Notes: generated by a model not told the origin, from the sequence alone. A stretch of 64,000 bases of DNA from Cauispirillum nitrogeniifigens (GCF_049800675.1 NZ_JBLOOT010000001.1:640966-704965), one strand, 5' to 3'; shown: positions 31,736 through 40,089, counted from the first letter of the stretch. Program-made: numbers and translations.

Positions 31736-33790
31736 ATGACCAGATTGAACGATCTCAAGATCAGAACGCGGGTACTCCTGGCCTTTCTGCTGCCCCTGGG
31801 CGTCGTCCTGTGGCTCAGCGGCGACAAGCTTTGGACCACTTGGTCGCTGGCGGCAAAGGCCGACCGGCTGGAGCAGGTGTCCGGTGTCGCCGTCGGCGTC
31901 GGCAACCTGATTCACGAGTTGCAGGTGGAGCGCGGCATGAGCGGCGTCTATGTCGGCAGCGGCGGCACCCGCTTCCGGGGGGAGATCGCCGGCCAGCGGA
32001 GCCAGACCGACGAGCAGCTTGCCCGCCTGCGCGCCACCGTCGCCGGCACGCCGGCCGACGCTTTCGGGCCGGCTCTGGCGAAGGCCCTGAAGGATGCCCT
32101 GCGCGAACTGGAGGGGCTGGCGGCCCTGCGCGGCCGCATGGACAGCCTGGCGCTGTCGGCCAACGACGCCACCGGCGTCTTTACCGCCGTCAACCGTCAG
32201 CTCCTGGCCCTGGTGCCGATGATGCAGCGGCTGACCGACGATGCCAGGCTCAACGCCACCATCGCCGCCTATGGCGCCCTGATGGAAAGCAAGGAGCGCG
32301 CCGGACAGGAACGCGCCGCCGGTGCCGCCGGATTCGCCGCCGGCAAACTCGACCTCGCCCAGTTGCGGCGCTTCCAGACCATCGGCGCCGAGCAGGACAC
32401 CTGGCTCCAGGTGTTCCGCAACCGCGCCCTGCCCGATCAGGTCAGCCTCTTCGACCAGACGGTTGCCGGCTCCACCGTGGCGGAGGTCGACCGCCTGCGG
32501 GGCATCGCCATCGACAGCTTTGATACCGGCACCGTCGGCGGGGTGAGCGGCGAGACGTGGTTCAACGCCGCCACCGCCCGCATCGACCTGTTCAAGAAGG
32601 TCGAGGACGCCATGACGGCCAGCCTCAAGCGGCAGGCCGACGACCTGCACAGCGCCGCCCTGGGCGCGTTCACCACCACGGGCGTGATCCTGCTGGTGGT
32701 GCTGGCCCTGACCCTGGCCTTCGCCATCGTCGTCGTGCGCGGCATCACCGGCCCCCTGGCGAGCATCCGGCGCATCATGGAGCATCTCGCCGGGGGCGAC
32801 CTGGACATCGCCGTCGACGGCACCGGGCGCAAGGACGAGGTCGGCGACATGGCCCGTGCCGTCGATGTCTTCAAGGTCAACATGACCAGGGCCCGCGCCC
32901 TGGAGGCCGAGCAGGAGCAGGCCCGCCGCGCCCGCGAGGCCCGCGCCGCCGCCATCGAAACCCTGACCCGCGACTTCGACGACGCCATCAGCCGGTCGTT
33001 GTCGGTGGTCGCCGGCGCGGCCACGCAGATGGAGGGCAGCGCCCAGAGCCTGTCGTCAACGGCGCAGCAGACCAACGCCCAGTCGGCCATCGTCGCCGCC
33101 GCCTCGGAAGAAGCGTCGAGCAACGTACAGACGGTGGCGGCGGCGGCCAACCAGCTGTCGGCCTCCATCACCGAGATCGGCCGTCAGGTCGAGCAGTCGA
33201 CTTCCATCGCCCAGCAGGCGGTGGCCGAGGCCAGGCGCACCGACACCATGGTCCAGGGGCTGGCCGACGCCGCCGGACGCATCGGCGAGGTCATCGGCCT
33301 GATCAACGACATCGCCAGCCAGACCAACCTGCTGGCCCTGAACGCCACCATCGAGGCCGCCCGCGCCGGGGAGGCCGGCAAGGGCTTCGCCGTCGTCGCC
33401 AACGAGGTCAAGGCCCTGGCCAACGCCACCAGCAAGGCCACCGAGGACATCAGCGGCCAGATCGCCACCGTGCAGAAGGCCACCCAGGAGGCGGTGGAGG
33501 TCATTCGCGGCATCGGCAAGACCATCACTTCCATCAACCAGATCTCCATGGCCATCGCCTCGGCCGTGGAGGAGCAGTCCGCCGCCACCGAGGAGATCGC
33601 CCGCAACGTCCAGCAAGCCTCGGCCGGGGCGCGCGAAGTGTCGTCCAACATCCAGGGCGTCAGCCAGGCCGCCGAGGCCACCGGCCACGCCGCCGGCGAA
33701 GTCCTGTCGGCTGCCGGGGAGATGAACCGCCAGACCACCCAGGTGGAAGGGCTCGTCCGCCACTTCCTCGACGGCGTCCGCGCCGCCTGA
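31736..33790 (+). CDS. Methyl-accepting chemotaxis protein with NIT-type sensor
   Basis: A 684-residue transmembrane receptor from ATG 31736 (MTRLNDLKIRTRVLLAFLLP, a typical MCP start); in-frame ATG 31700 and TTG 31667 lack ribosome sites. The first membrane helix is at about 12-32. The periplasmic region contains IHELQVERGMSGVYVGSGG, the hallmark of the NIT (nitrate/nitrite-sensing) domain. The second helix is at about 300-325. A HAMP domain follows (GPLASIRRIMEHLAGGDLD). The signalling hairpin tip is NDIASQTNLLALNATIEAAR with GEAGKGFAVVANEVKALA. Triplicate terminators follow. Confidence 0.92.
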   Translation: MTRLNDLKIRTRVLLAFLLPLGVVLWLSGDKLWTTWSLAAKADRLEQVSGVAVGVGNLIHELQVERGMSGVYVGSGGTRFRGEIAGQRSQTDEQLARLRATVAGTPADAFGPALAKALKDALRELEGLAALRGRMDSLALSANDATGVFTAVNRQLLALVPMMQRLTDDARLNATIAAYGALMESKERAGQERAAGAAGFAAGKLDLAQLRRFQTIGAEQDTWLQVFRNRALPDQVSLFDQTVAGSTVAEVDRLRGIAIDSFDTGTVGGVSGETWFNAATARIDLFKKVEDAMTASLKRQADDLHSAALGAFTTTGVILLVVLALTLAFAIVVVRGITGPLASIRRIMEHLAGGDLDIAVDGTGRKDEVGDMARAVDVFKVNMTRARALEAEQEQARRAREARAAAIETLTRDFDDAISRSLSVVAGAATQMEGSAQSLSSTAQQTNAQSAIVAAASEEASSNVQTVAAAANQLSASITEIGRQVEQSTSIAQQAVAEARRTDTMVQGLADAAGRIGEVIGLINDIASQTNLLALNATIEAARAGEAGKGFAVVANEVKALANATSKATEDISGQIATVQKATQEAVEVIRGIGKTITSINQISMAIASAVEEQSAATEEIARNVQQASAGAREVSSNIQGVSQAAEATGHAAGEVLSAAGEMNRQTTQVEGLVRHFLDGVRAA

Positions 33791-33812
33791 GGGGGCTTTC
33801 CCCAGGGCTCCA

Positions 33813-33923
33813 GGCCGGTCCCTTCGGGGCCGGCCTTTTCTTTCAGGGGACTCCGGGCCGGTCCCTTCGGGGCCGGCCTTTTCTTTCAGGGGACTCCGGG
33901 CCGGTCCCTTCGGGGCCGGCCTT
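33813..33923. repeat. 43-bp tandem repeat, 2.6 copies, each unit a terminator hairpin
   Basis: Copies begin at 33813, 33856 and 33899; the first two are complete and the third holds the first 25 bases. Each contains GGCCGGTCCC-TTC-GGGGCCGGCC, a 10-bp stem with one G-T pair and a 3-base loop, followed in copies 1 and 2 by TTTTCTTTC. The third copy runs into the stop codon of the convergent MarR gene (33922-33924). Identical units imply recent duplication. Confidence 0.93.
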
Positions 33924-34368
33924 ATCTTGACGACAGCGCCACGAGATCGGCGCGGGTGCGCGCCGGGTCAGCCAACGCCCGCTCCACCGCCGCATGCTCG
34001 GCCTCCCACAGGGGCACGGCCCGCGCCAGCACCTCCCGCCCGGCGTCCGTCAGCGTCAGCAGGCGTCCCCGGCGGTCGCCGGGGTCCACCGCCACCGCCA
34101 GCAGCCCCCGCCGCTCCAGGGGCTTGAGGGCGGCGGTCAGGGTCGTGCGATCCACCGCCAGAAGCTCGGCAACCTGCCGCATGGGCGCTGGCTGGGGCCG
34201 GTTCAGCGCCATCAGCAACGAGAACTGGCCGTTGGTCAGGCCCAGCGGCCGGAACAGATCGTCGAAGCGGCGCGCCAGCGCCCGCGCCGCGCGCTGCGCA
34301 TGCAGGCACAGGCAGCCGTCGCGGACCATCAGGGTAGTGGCGAACGATACGTCAGGCTGTTTTGACAT
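33922..34368 (-). CDS. MarR-family transcriptional regulator
   Basis: A 148-residue winged-helix repressor. The core is GLTNGQFSLLMALN, MRQVAELLAVDRTTLTAALK (recognition helix), then the wing DPGDRRGRLLTLTDAGREVL. The ATG at 34368 (MSKQPDV) is preferred because a 12-bp palindrome lies between it and the in-frame ATG at 34398. Two Cys (CLCLHAQ) near the N-terminus could sense oxidants. It is divergent from a DUF1579 gene that it probably controls. The stop codon lies inside the third copy of the 43-bp repeat. Confidence 0.88.
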   Translation of the reverse strand: MSKQPDVSFATTLMVRDGCLCLHAQRAARALARRFDDLFRPLGLTNGQFSLLMALNRPQPAPMRQVAELLAVDRTTLTAALKPLERRGLLAVAVDPGDRRGRLLTLTDAGREVLARAVPLWEAEHAAVERALADPARTRADLVALSSR

Positions 34369-34380
34369 GTTCCCAAATAT

Positions 34381-34392
34381 GTTGATATCAAC
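34381..34392. promoter_or_regulatory. Palindromic operator between MarR and DUF1579 genes
   Basis: GTTGATATCAAC is a perfect 12-bp palindrome in the 60-bp divergent gap, with AT-rich flanks. TTGATATCAA-like sites are common for MarR-family repressors. Binding by the adjacent MarR protein is inferred. Confidence 0.5.
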
Positions 34393-34428
34393 GTTCATGC
34401 GCAAGAGCGAAAGACATGGAGGACCACG

Positions 34429-34926
34429 ATGAACGACCAACCTCAAAAGGAGCACGAATGGCTGCACCGCCTGCTCGGCACCTGGACCTTCGAGGGGGAC
34501 TGCTCCATGGGCCCGGACAAGCCGCGCGCGGCCTTCAGCGGCACCGAAGTCGTCCGCTCCCTCGGCGGCTTCTGGGTGATTGCGGAAGGGGACGGCGACA
34601 TGCCCTGCGGCGGCCGCGCGGCCACCGTGATGACGGTAGGCTACGACCCGCGCCAGCGGCGCTATGTCGGCACCTGGGCGGGGTCGATGATGTCGCACAT
34701 GTTCCACTACGTCGGCACCCTGGACGACGCCGGCACCACCCTGACCCTGGAAACCGAAGGCCCCAGCCCCAGCGGGGACGGCACCATGGCGAAGTTCCGT
34801 GACGTCATCACGCTGACCGGCGACGGCGGGCGCACCCTGACCGCCTACACCCCCGGCGAGGACGGCCGCTGGATCGAGTTCATGAGCGCCCGTTACCGCC
34901 TCGCCCAACAGGCGGCGGCGCAGTAG
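34429..34926 (+). CDS. DUF1579 family protein
   Basis: A 165-residue protein of the DUF1579 (lipocalin-like) type: EHEWLHRLLGTWTFEGDCSM at the start, SLGGFWVIAEGDGDMPCGG, VGYDPRQRRYVGTWAGSMMS, FRDVITLTGDGGRTLTAYTP. These proteins are small beta-barrels that probably bind a ligand; the chemistry is unknown. It is divergent from the MarR regulator and followed 20 bp later by a terminator. Confidence 0.85.
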   Translation: MNDQPQKEHEWLHRLLGTWTFEGDCSMGPDKPRAAFSGTEVVRSLGGFWVIAEGDGDMPCGGRAATVMTVGYDPRQRRYVGTWAGSMMSHMFHYVGTLDDAGTTLTLETEGPSPSGDGTMAKFRDVITLTGDGGRTLTAYTPGEDGRWIEFMSARYRLAQQAAAQ

Positions 34927-34946
34927 GGTCCCGCTTCAAGACGACG

Positions 34947-34976
34947 AAAGGCCGGCCCCTTGCGGAGCCGGCCTTT
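34947..34976. terminator. Bidirectional terminator between DUF1579 and paaN
   Basis: AAAGGCCGGC (34947-34956) and GCCGGCCTTT (34967-34976) form a perfect 10-bp stem, with further CC/GG pairing inside the loop. The ends read as A-run and T-run in either direction, suiting the convergent genes. Confidence 0.85.
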
Positions 34977-35000
34977 CTCCTTGGCACTTGGCGAGAAGCC

Positions 35001-36674
35001 TCAGCCCGGAACGCGCACGCCGACGATGCGGAAGCGGTTGGCGACGAAGGCGTAGTCGGTCAGCGAGGCGTTGGCCGCCGGGTTGCCGCCGGTGGCGTGG
35101 AAGTCGGAGAACGCCGCCGTCTGGTTGACGAACACGCCGCCGGTCAGGTTGATCGACAGGGCCACCTGGGCGTCGATGCACGCCTCGGTCGCGGCCTCGA
35201 TGATTTCCGGCTTGGTCGAGTACAGGCCGGCGGTGATGGCGCCGTGCTGCATGACCGTGCGCTTGGCCGTCTCGATGGCATCGGTGCCGCTGTCCACGGG
35301 GATGACGTAGGACACCGGGCCGAAGCATTCCTCGCAGTAGGTGCTCTCCTGGCTCTTGTCGAGCTTGACGATCGCCGGGGTGCGCACCACCGCGTTGCCG
35401 AGGTAGGGATGCTTCAGGGCCTGGGACTCCAGGACGACGTCGCCGGACTTCGGCGCCGAGGCCAGGCGCTCCAGGGTCGCGGGATTGCCCACGGCGCCCA
35501 GCACCTCCACCGCGCGGTCGGCGTCGGACAGGAACTTCGCCACGCCCTGGCCCAGGGCCTGCGCCACCTCGTCAAAGGACTTGTGGCCCTGCTCGGTGTC
35601 GATGCCGTCCTTGGGGATGAAGAAGTTCTGCGTCGTCGTGCACATCTGCCCGGTGTACAGGCTGAGCGTGAACGACAGGTTGCGGATCATGCCCTTGAAG
35701 TCGTCGGTCGACTCGATGATCACGAAGTTGACGCCGGCCTTCTCGGTGTAGACCTGGGCCTGGCGGCAATTGTCCTCCAGCCAGTTGCCGAAGGCCGACG
35801 ATCCGGTGAAGTCGATGATCTTCACTTCGGGGCGCTGGCACAGATCCTTGGTGATCGGCGCGGACGCCTCGTCAGCGGCCAGGATCATCAGGTTGGGGTC
35901 GAAACCGGCCTCGACCAGCACCTCGCGGGCGATCTTGACCGACAGGGCCAGCGGCAGGATGGCGTTGGGGTGCGGCTTGACGATCACCGGGTTGCCGGTG
36001 GCCAGCGACGCGAACATGCCCGGATAGCCGTTCCAGGTCGGGAACGTCGCGCAGCCGATCATCACCGAGATGCCGCGCGGGGCGATGTGGAAGTGCTTCT
36101 TCATCACCAGCGGCGGGTTCTTGCCCTGCGGCTTTTCCCACACCACTTCGCCCTCGGGGGCCTGCTTCTGGGCCATCAGGGCATAGGTCACGGCTTCCAG
36201 GCCGCGGTCCTGGGCGTGCGGGCCGCCGGCCTGGAAGGCCATCATGAAGGCTTGCCCGGTGGTGTGCATGACGGCAAACGCCATCTCGAAGGAGCGCTTG
36301 TTGATGCGATCCAGGATTTCGACGCAGACGGCCGCGCGCTCAAGGGCGGTGGCGCGGCGCCAGCCGGCGCGGGCAGCCTCGGCAGCCTTGATGGCGGCGT
36401 CGATGTCGGCCTTGGGATAGGTGATGCCGAGGTCGAACCCGAAGGGCGAGTGCTCGGCACCGACCTTGCCGGCGGCGCCGGGGACGTCAAGGGCGAAGGC
36501 GGTGTTGAGGTAGCCCTTGAAGGCGGCCTCGCCGTCTTCCTTGGCGGTCTCGCCATAGATCTTGCCCGAGGGCATTTCCGGATACTGGGACCAGTACCCC
36601 CGGTCGAACGCGGCCGCCTGGGCCTTGTCCAGGGTGGCGCGGTGCTTTTCGACGAACTGAGCGGCTTGGCTCAT
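35001..36674 (-). CDS. paaN: Phenylacetate-degradation aldehyde dehydrogenase PaaN (short form)
   Basis: A 557-residue aldehyde dehydrogenase-like protein of the PaaN_2 type, without the C-terminal MaoC hydratase domain of PaaZ. Features are FPTWNGYPGMFASLATGNPV, IVKPHPNAILPLAL, KIIDFTGSSAFGNWLEDNCR, EKAGVNFVIIESTDDFKGMI with the general-base region, and SLYTGQMCTTTQNFFIPKDG with the catalytic Cys. In the phenylacetate route PaaZ/PaaN oxidises the ring-opened semialdehyde. In this form the hydrolase half must come from another protein. The ATG at 36674 is followed by MSQAAQFVEKHRATL, the family start. Confidence 0.9.
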   Translation of the reverse strand: MSQAAQFVEKHRATLDKAQAAAFDRGYWSQYPEMPSGKIYGETAKEDGEAAFKGYLNTAFALDVPGAAGKVGAEHSPFGFDLGITYPKADIDAAIKAAEAARAGWRRATALERAAVCVEILDRINKRSFEMAFAVMHTTGQAFMMAFQAGGPHAQDRGLEAVTYALMAQKQAPEGEVVWEKPQGKNPPLVMKKHFHIAPRGISVMIGCATFPTWNGYPGMFASLATGNPVIVKPHPNAILPLALSVKIAREVLVEAGFDPNLMILAADEASAPITKDLCQRPEVKIIDFTGSSAFGNWLEDNCRQAQVYTEKAGVNFVIIESTDDFKGMIRNLSFTLSLYTGQMCTTTQNFFIPKDGIDTEQGHKSFDEVAQALGQGVAKFLSDADRAVEVLGAVGNPATLERLASAPKSGDVVLESQALKHPYLGNAVVRTPAIVKLDKSQESTYCEECFGPVSYVIPVDSGTDAIETAKRTVMQHGAITAGLYSTKPEIIEAATEACIDAQVALSINLTGGVFVNQTAAFSDFHATGGNPAANASLTDYAFVANRFRIVGVRVPG

Positions 36675-36777
36675 CGGGCGGTCTCCTCCCATGGGTGACT
36701 CTGCTTGATTGGTGGCATGCATGCCAGAACGCCCCGGCACGGGCCGGGGTCCGAATGATCGCCGGGGGACTCGGGGC

Positions 36778-37230
36778 TCAGCCGACCTGGGCAAGCCATT
36801 CCTTCGACCAGTCCACCGCCTCTTCGTCGGGCAGCGGCTGGGTGCAGGCGTCGATCTCCAGGCGCTCGCCGACCTTGACGGCGCCCAGGGAGGCGAACAG
36901 CGCATCCATAATCTTGCCGGCCTTGCAGAAGGTATCGGAGTAGGTCTGGTCGCCCAGGGCGATCACCCCGTACTTGAGGTGCGACAGGTCGGGCTTGGTC
37001 TCCTCCAGGGCTTCCTGGATGGGGATGATGTTGTCGGGCAGCTCGCCCAGGCCGTGGGTGGACGTGCAGATCAGGACGATCTCCCGAGTCTCCAGCCCCA
37101 GATCGTCGAGGGTGCCCTCGCTGACCACCTCGGCGTCGTGCCCCTGGGCGGTGAATTCGTCCATGAGGGTGTCTCCGACCATCTGCGCGTTGCCGGATTC
37201 GGTGCCGACGAGAATCAGGATTTTGCTCAT
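36778..37230 (-). CDS. Flavodoxin-like (MioC-type) electron carrier
   Basis: A 150-residue FMN protein with MSKILILVGTESGNAQMVGD (phosphate loop TESGNAQ), CTSTHGLGELPDN (50s loop) and ALGDQTYSDTFCKAGKIMDA (90s loop), an intact set of the FMN-binding segments. Length and loops match short-chain flavodoxin/MioC. It lies 103 bp ahead of paaN on the same strand and is divergent from the PaaA-like gene, so it is a plausible electron donor for an aromatic oxygenase. Confidence 0.88.
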   Translation of the reverse strand: MSKILILVGTESGNAQMVGDTLMDEFTAQGHDAEVVSEGTLDDLGLETREIVLICTSTHGLGELPDNIIPIQEALEETKPDLSHLKYGVIALGDQTYSDTFCKAGKIMDALFASLGAVKVGERLEIDACTQPLPDEEAVDWSKEWLAQVG

Positions 37231-37369
37231 GTGACGTCCTCGAACGTTCTTCTCTTTGAGTGGGCGGTCGCGGTTGGTACCGTGGTTTCAGGCCGTTTTC
37301 ACGGACATGAAGACACGGCGTCCGGCCCCGCCGCGGAAGCTCCACGCACGGGGCCTCGCGCAGATCGGA

Positions 37370-37424
37370 TTTTTGTGATACCAAATTCCGTGAAAGGTGT
37401 CTATTTTTGTATCCCTTCGTGAAA
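37370..37424. promoter_or_regulatory. Imperfect direct repeat in the flavodoxin / PaaA-like divergent region
   Basis: TTTTTGT at 37370-37376 leads into a TTCCGTGAAA block ending at 37395. TTTTTGT at 37404-37410 leads into TTCGTGAAA ending at 37424. The second copy includes TTTTTGTATC (37404-37413), which matches TTTCTGTATC at 38304-38313 upstream of paaF in nine of ten bases. The 223-bp gap is clearly AT-richer than the genes. It probably holds both promoters and a shared regulator site. Confidence 0.5.
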
Positions 37425-37453
37425 CAAGATTTAAGGCCAGGGAGGCGGTAGGT

Positions 37454-38227
37454 ATGGCGAAGACGGATTCCGAGGTCATCGAGCACGTCAAGAACGGGGG
37501 CACGTTTGCTTCCGGGGATGACCTCTCGCCCGGCTATCGCGGCGAGCTGATGCGGTTGATGGCCGTGTTCGTGGACTCCGAGATGGCCGGCGCGGCGGGC
37601 TTCGTGCCCTTCATCAACAGCGCGCCGGGCCTCAAGGAGCGGGTGATCGCCGCCCGCATCGTCAGCGAGAAGTACGATCACGCCGCGCAGGTCCTCGACC
37701 TGATGTTCGGCGTCAACCCGGAACTGTACGTGCGCAGCCACTGCTGGTCGTCGCGCCTGGACCGTGACCTGGACCTGGGCGTGCGCCGCGTCGGCTCCGA
37801 CAAGCGGCTGAACATCTTCCACTACCCGCTCCAGGGCTGGCAGGATGCCGTGACGCTGAACTTCGTCATGGGCACCGCCTCGGCCATCCAGCTCGCCGAG
37901 CTGACGGGGTGTTCCTACACGCCGCTGGCCGGGGTCATGGGCGCCATCGCGCAGCGCGAGAAGCGCCACGCCGAACTGGGCCTGAAGGGTCTGGAACAAG
38001 CGGTGGAGCGCGGGCATTCCCTGTCCGATGCCCAGGCGGCGCTGGACTACTGGGTGCCCCGCGTGGCCGCCACCTTCGGCCGCAAGGACAGCGACCACGG
38101 GGCGCAGTACCTGAAGTACGGCCTGCGCAAGCGCTCCAGCGCGGAACTCCTGAATCGCTGGATCGCCGAGCTGGAGCCCAAGGTCAAGGCGCTGAAGCTG
38201 ACCATGCCGCCGGTGCCGCCGGCCTGA
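37454..38227 (+). CDS. PaaA/PaaC-family (diiron-type) protein, stand-alone
   Basis: A 257-residue protein of the phenylacetic-acid catabolic family (PF05138), which contains the oxygenase subunits PaaA and PaaC. Visible ligand candidates are Glu43 (DSEMAGA), the SEKYDHAAQ segment with Glu72 and His76, and a good E-x-x-H at Glu169-His172 (QREKRHAELG). The first E-x-x-H is shifted to E-x-x-x-H, so the iron site may be altered, as in the inactive PaaC subunit. PaaB, C, D and E are not nearby. The start was chosen for GGGAGGCGGTAGGT upstream. It precedes paaF by 192 bp. Confidence 0.78.
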   Translation: MAKTDSEVIEHVKNGGTFASGDDLSPGYRGELMRLMAVFVDSEMAGAAGFVPFINSAPGLKERVIAARIVSEKYDHAAQVLDLMFGVNPELYVRSHCWSSRLDRDLDLGVRRVGSDKRLNIFHYPLQGWQDAVTLNFVMGTASAIQLAELTGCSYTPLAGVMGAIAQREKRHAELGLKGLEQAVERGHSLSDAQAALDYWVPRVAATFGRKDSDHGAQYLKYGLRKRSSAELLNRWIAELEPKVKALKLTMPPVPPA

Positions 38228-38240
38228 CGCGTCACCCCCC

Positions 38241-38265
38241 GCCCGGGCGCGGACCACGCCCGGGC
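38241..38265 (+). terminator. Terminator after the PaaA-like gene
   Basis: GCCCGGGCG (38241-38249) and CGCCCGGGC (38257-38265) form a perfect 9-bp stem with a 7-base loop. It is followed by GGAGCGGTTGTTTT. It sits 13 bp after the stop and separates this gene from the paaF operon. Confidence 0.7.
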
Positions 38266-38286
38266 GGAGCGGTTGTTTTACAAAAT

Positions 38287-38315
38287 CGCCATTGAATGGC
38301 GCGTTTCTGTATCAT
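38287..38315 (+). promoter_or_regulatory. Palindrome and -10 region upstream of paaF
   Basis: CGCCATTGAATGGCG (38287-38301) is a perfect 15-base palindrome around a central G. It is followed by TTTCTGTATC and a TATCAT -10 candidate (38310-38315). The palindrome covers the expected -35 region, so a bound repressor would block transcription of paaFGHIJK. Confidence 0.5.
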
Positions 38316-38419
38316 TAAAGTACGACCAATCCGCTCCGGCATGTCCGGGGCGGGATGGCAATGGCAAGACGGGGCGCCAAGCCTCGCGCCAGCAAATCCA
38401 TTCGGGAGGATGACAGTCC

Positions 38420-39244
38420 ATGAGCGCGGCAGCCCCGCAGCCCATTTCCGAACCCTATGCCCCCTTCTCCGGGGGCGAGGACATCCTGGCCGCCTGGGCG
38501 CGGCCGCATGTGCTGCGCATTACCCTGAACCGCCCCAAGGCGCGCAACGCCCTGCGCACCCAGACCCTGCGCGAGATCGCCGAGGTCCTGGCCCTGGCCA
38601 CCGCCGACGAGGCGGTGCGCTGCGTGGTGCTGACCGGCGGGCCGGACGTGTTCGCCGCCGGGGCCGACATCGGCGAACTGGCCGCGCACAGCCCGACCTC
38701 CATCCTCACCGACGAGCGCCCGCGCTTCTGGGAGGCCATCCGCCGCTTCCCCAAGCCCATGGTGGCGGCGATCAACGGCTTCTCCCTGGGCGGCGGCAAC
38801 GAGCTTGCCATGCACGCCGACATCCTGATCGCCGGCGACACCGCGCAGTTCGGCCAGCCGGAGGTCAACCTGGGCATCATCCCCGGCGCCGGCGGCACGC
38901 AGCGCCTGACCGTGGCGGTGGGCAAGTCCAACGCCATGCTGATGAACCTCACCGGCGCCTTCATCGACGCCCGCACCGCCCTGGCCCAGGGTCTGGTGAG
39001 CGAGGTGGTGCCCGCCGCCCTGACCATCGAGCGGGCCGAGGCCATCGCCGCGACCATCGCCGCCAAGCCGCCGCTGGCCGTGCGCATGGCCAAGGAAGCC
39101 GTGCTGAAGTCCTTCGAGGTGGGCCTGGAACAGGGCCTGCACATGGAACGCCGTGCCTTCTGCCAGTTGTTCGCCACTGCCGACAAGCAGGAGGGTGTTT
39201 CGGCCTTCCTGGAAAAGCGCAAGCCGACCTTCACGGGCCGCTGA
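38420..39244 (+). CDS. paaF: Enoyl-CoA hydratase, PaaF type
   Basis: A 274-residue crotonase. It has HVLRITLNRPKARNALRTQT, GGPDVFAAGADIGEL (oxyanion loop AAGADI), AINGFSLGGGNELAMHADI with a catalytic Glu, and EVNLGIIPGAGGTQRL with the second Glu. The intact acid pair and the GAGGTQRL segment indicate a true hydratase, fitting 2,3-dehydroadipyl-CoA hydration. GGGAGGA lies 11 bases upstream. It is the first gene of the paa operon. Confidence 0.86.
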   Translation: MSAAAPQPISEPYAPFSGGEDILAAWARPHVLRITLNRPKARNALRTQTLREIAEVLALATADEAVRCVVLTGGPDVFAAGADIGELAAHSPTSILTDERPRFWEAIRRFPKPMVAAINGFSLGGGNELAMHADILIAGDTAQFGQPEVNLGIIPGAGGTQRLTVAVGKSNAMLMNLTGAFIDARTALAQGLVSEVVPAALTIERAEAIAATIAAKPPLAVRMAKEAVLKSFEVGLEQGLHMERRAFCQLFATADKQEGVSAFLEKRKPTFTGR

Positions 39245-39293
39245 CGGCCCCCACACCCCGATTGTTGTCTCGATTCCGAGGACCGCCGCAGCC

Positions 39294-40085
39294 ATGACCT
39301 ACGAGACCATTCTGTTCGACGTCAGCGAAGGCGTCGCCACCATCACCCTGAACCGCCCGGACAAGCTCAACTCCTTCACCGCCAAGATGCACGAGGAGCT
39401 GGCTGATGCCCTCAAGCGCGTGCAGAAGGACGAGTCGGTGCGCTGCCTGCTGCTGACCGGCGCCGGGCGCGGCTTCTGTGCCGGCCAGGACCTGGGCGAC
39501 CGCGTGGTGCAGCCGGGCGACGAGCCGCTGAACATCGGTGCCTATCTGGAAGTCGGCTACAACCGTCTGGTCCGCACCCTCGCCAGCCTTGAAATGCCCA
39601 TCATCTGCGCCGTCAACGGCGTCGCCGCCGGGGCCGGCGCCAATCTGGCGTTCGCCTGCGACATCGTGCTGGCGGCCAAGAGCGCGAGCTTCATCCAGGC
39701 GTTCTGCAAGATCGGCCTGATCCCCGACTCGGGCGGGACCTGGACCCTGCCGCGTCTGGTCGGCCACAGCCGCGCCATGGCGCTGGCCCTGCTGGGCGAC
39801 AAGGTGCCGGCCGAGCAGGCCGTGCAGTGGGGCATGATCTGGAAGGCCATCGACGACGAGGCCCTGATGACCGAGGCCCGCGCCATGGCGACCACCCTCG
39901 CCACGCAGCCGACCAAGGGCCTGGCACTGATCAAGAAGGCCATCCGCGCGTCGTCCACCAACACCCTGGACCAGCAGCTCGACCTGGAGCGCGACCTCCA
40001 GACCATCGCCGGCCGCACCGCCGACTACCAGGAGGGCGTGAAGGCCTTCATGGAAAAGCGCAAGCCCGTGTTCCAGGGGAAGTGA
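39294..40085 (+). CDS. paaG: 1,2-epoxyphenylacetyl-CoA isomerase PaaG
   Basis: A 263-residue crotonase-fold isomerase that converts the ring epoxide to the oxepin. It has VATITLNRPDKLNSFTAKMH, GAGRGFCAGQDLGDR, AVNGVAAGAGANLAFACDIV, and KIGLIPDSGGTWTLPRLVG with the PDSGGT acidic loop that distinguishes PaaG from hydratases. It ends EKRKPVFQGK. The start codon is ATG 39294; upstream in-frame codons are antisense noise. It lies 49 bp after paaF and 4 bp before paaH. Confidence 0.92.
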   Translation: MTYETILFDVSEGVATITLNRPDKLNSFTAKMHEELADALKRVQKDESVRCLLLTGAGRGFCAGQDLGDRVVQPGDEPLNIGAYLEVGYNRLVRTLASLEMPIICAVNGVAAGAGANLAFACDIVLAAKSASFIQAFCKIGLIPDSGGTWTLPRLVGHSRAMALALLGDKVPAEQAVQWGMIWKAIDDEALMTEARAMATTLATQPTKGLALIKKAIRASSTNTLDQQLDLERDLQTIAGRTADYQEGVKAFMEKRKPVFQGK

Positions 40086-40089
40086 GGCG

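Noticed and set aside
33813..33923. CRISPR array
   Set aside because: The 43-bp units are directly adjacent without spacers and form terminators.
37454..38227. BoxB benzoyl-CoA epoxidase
   Set aside because: Length (257 aa) is far below BoxB, and no boxA or boxC is present.
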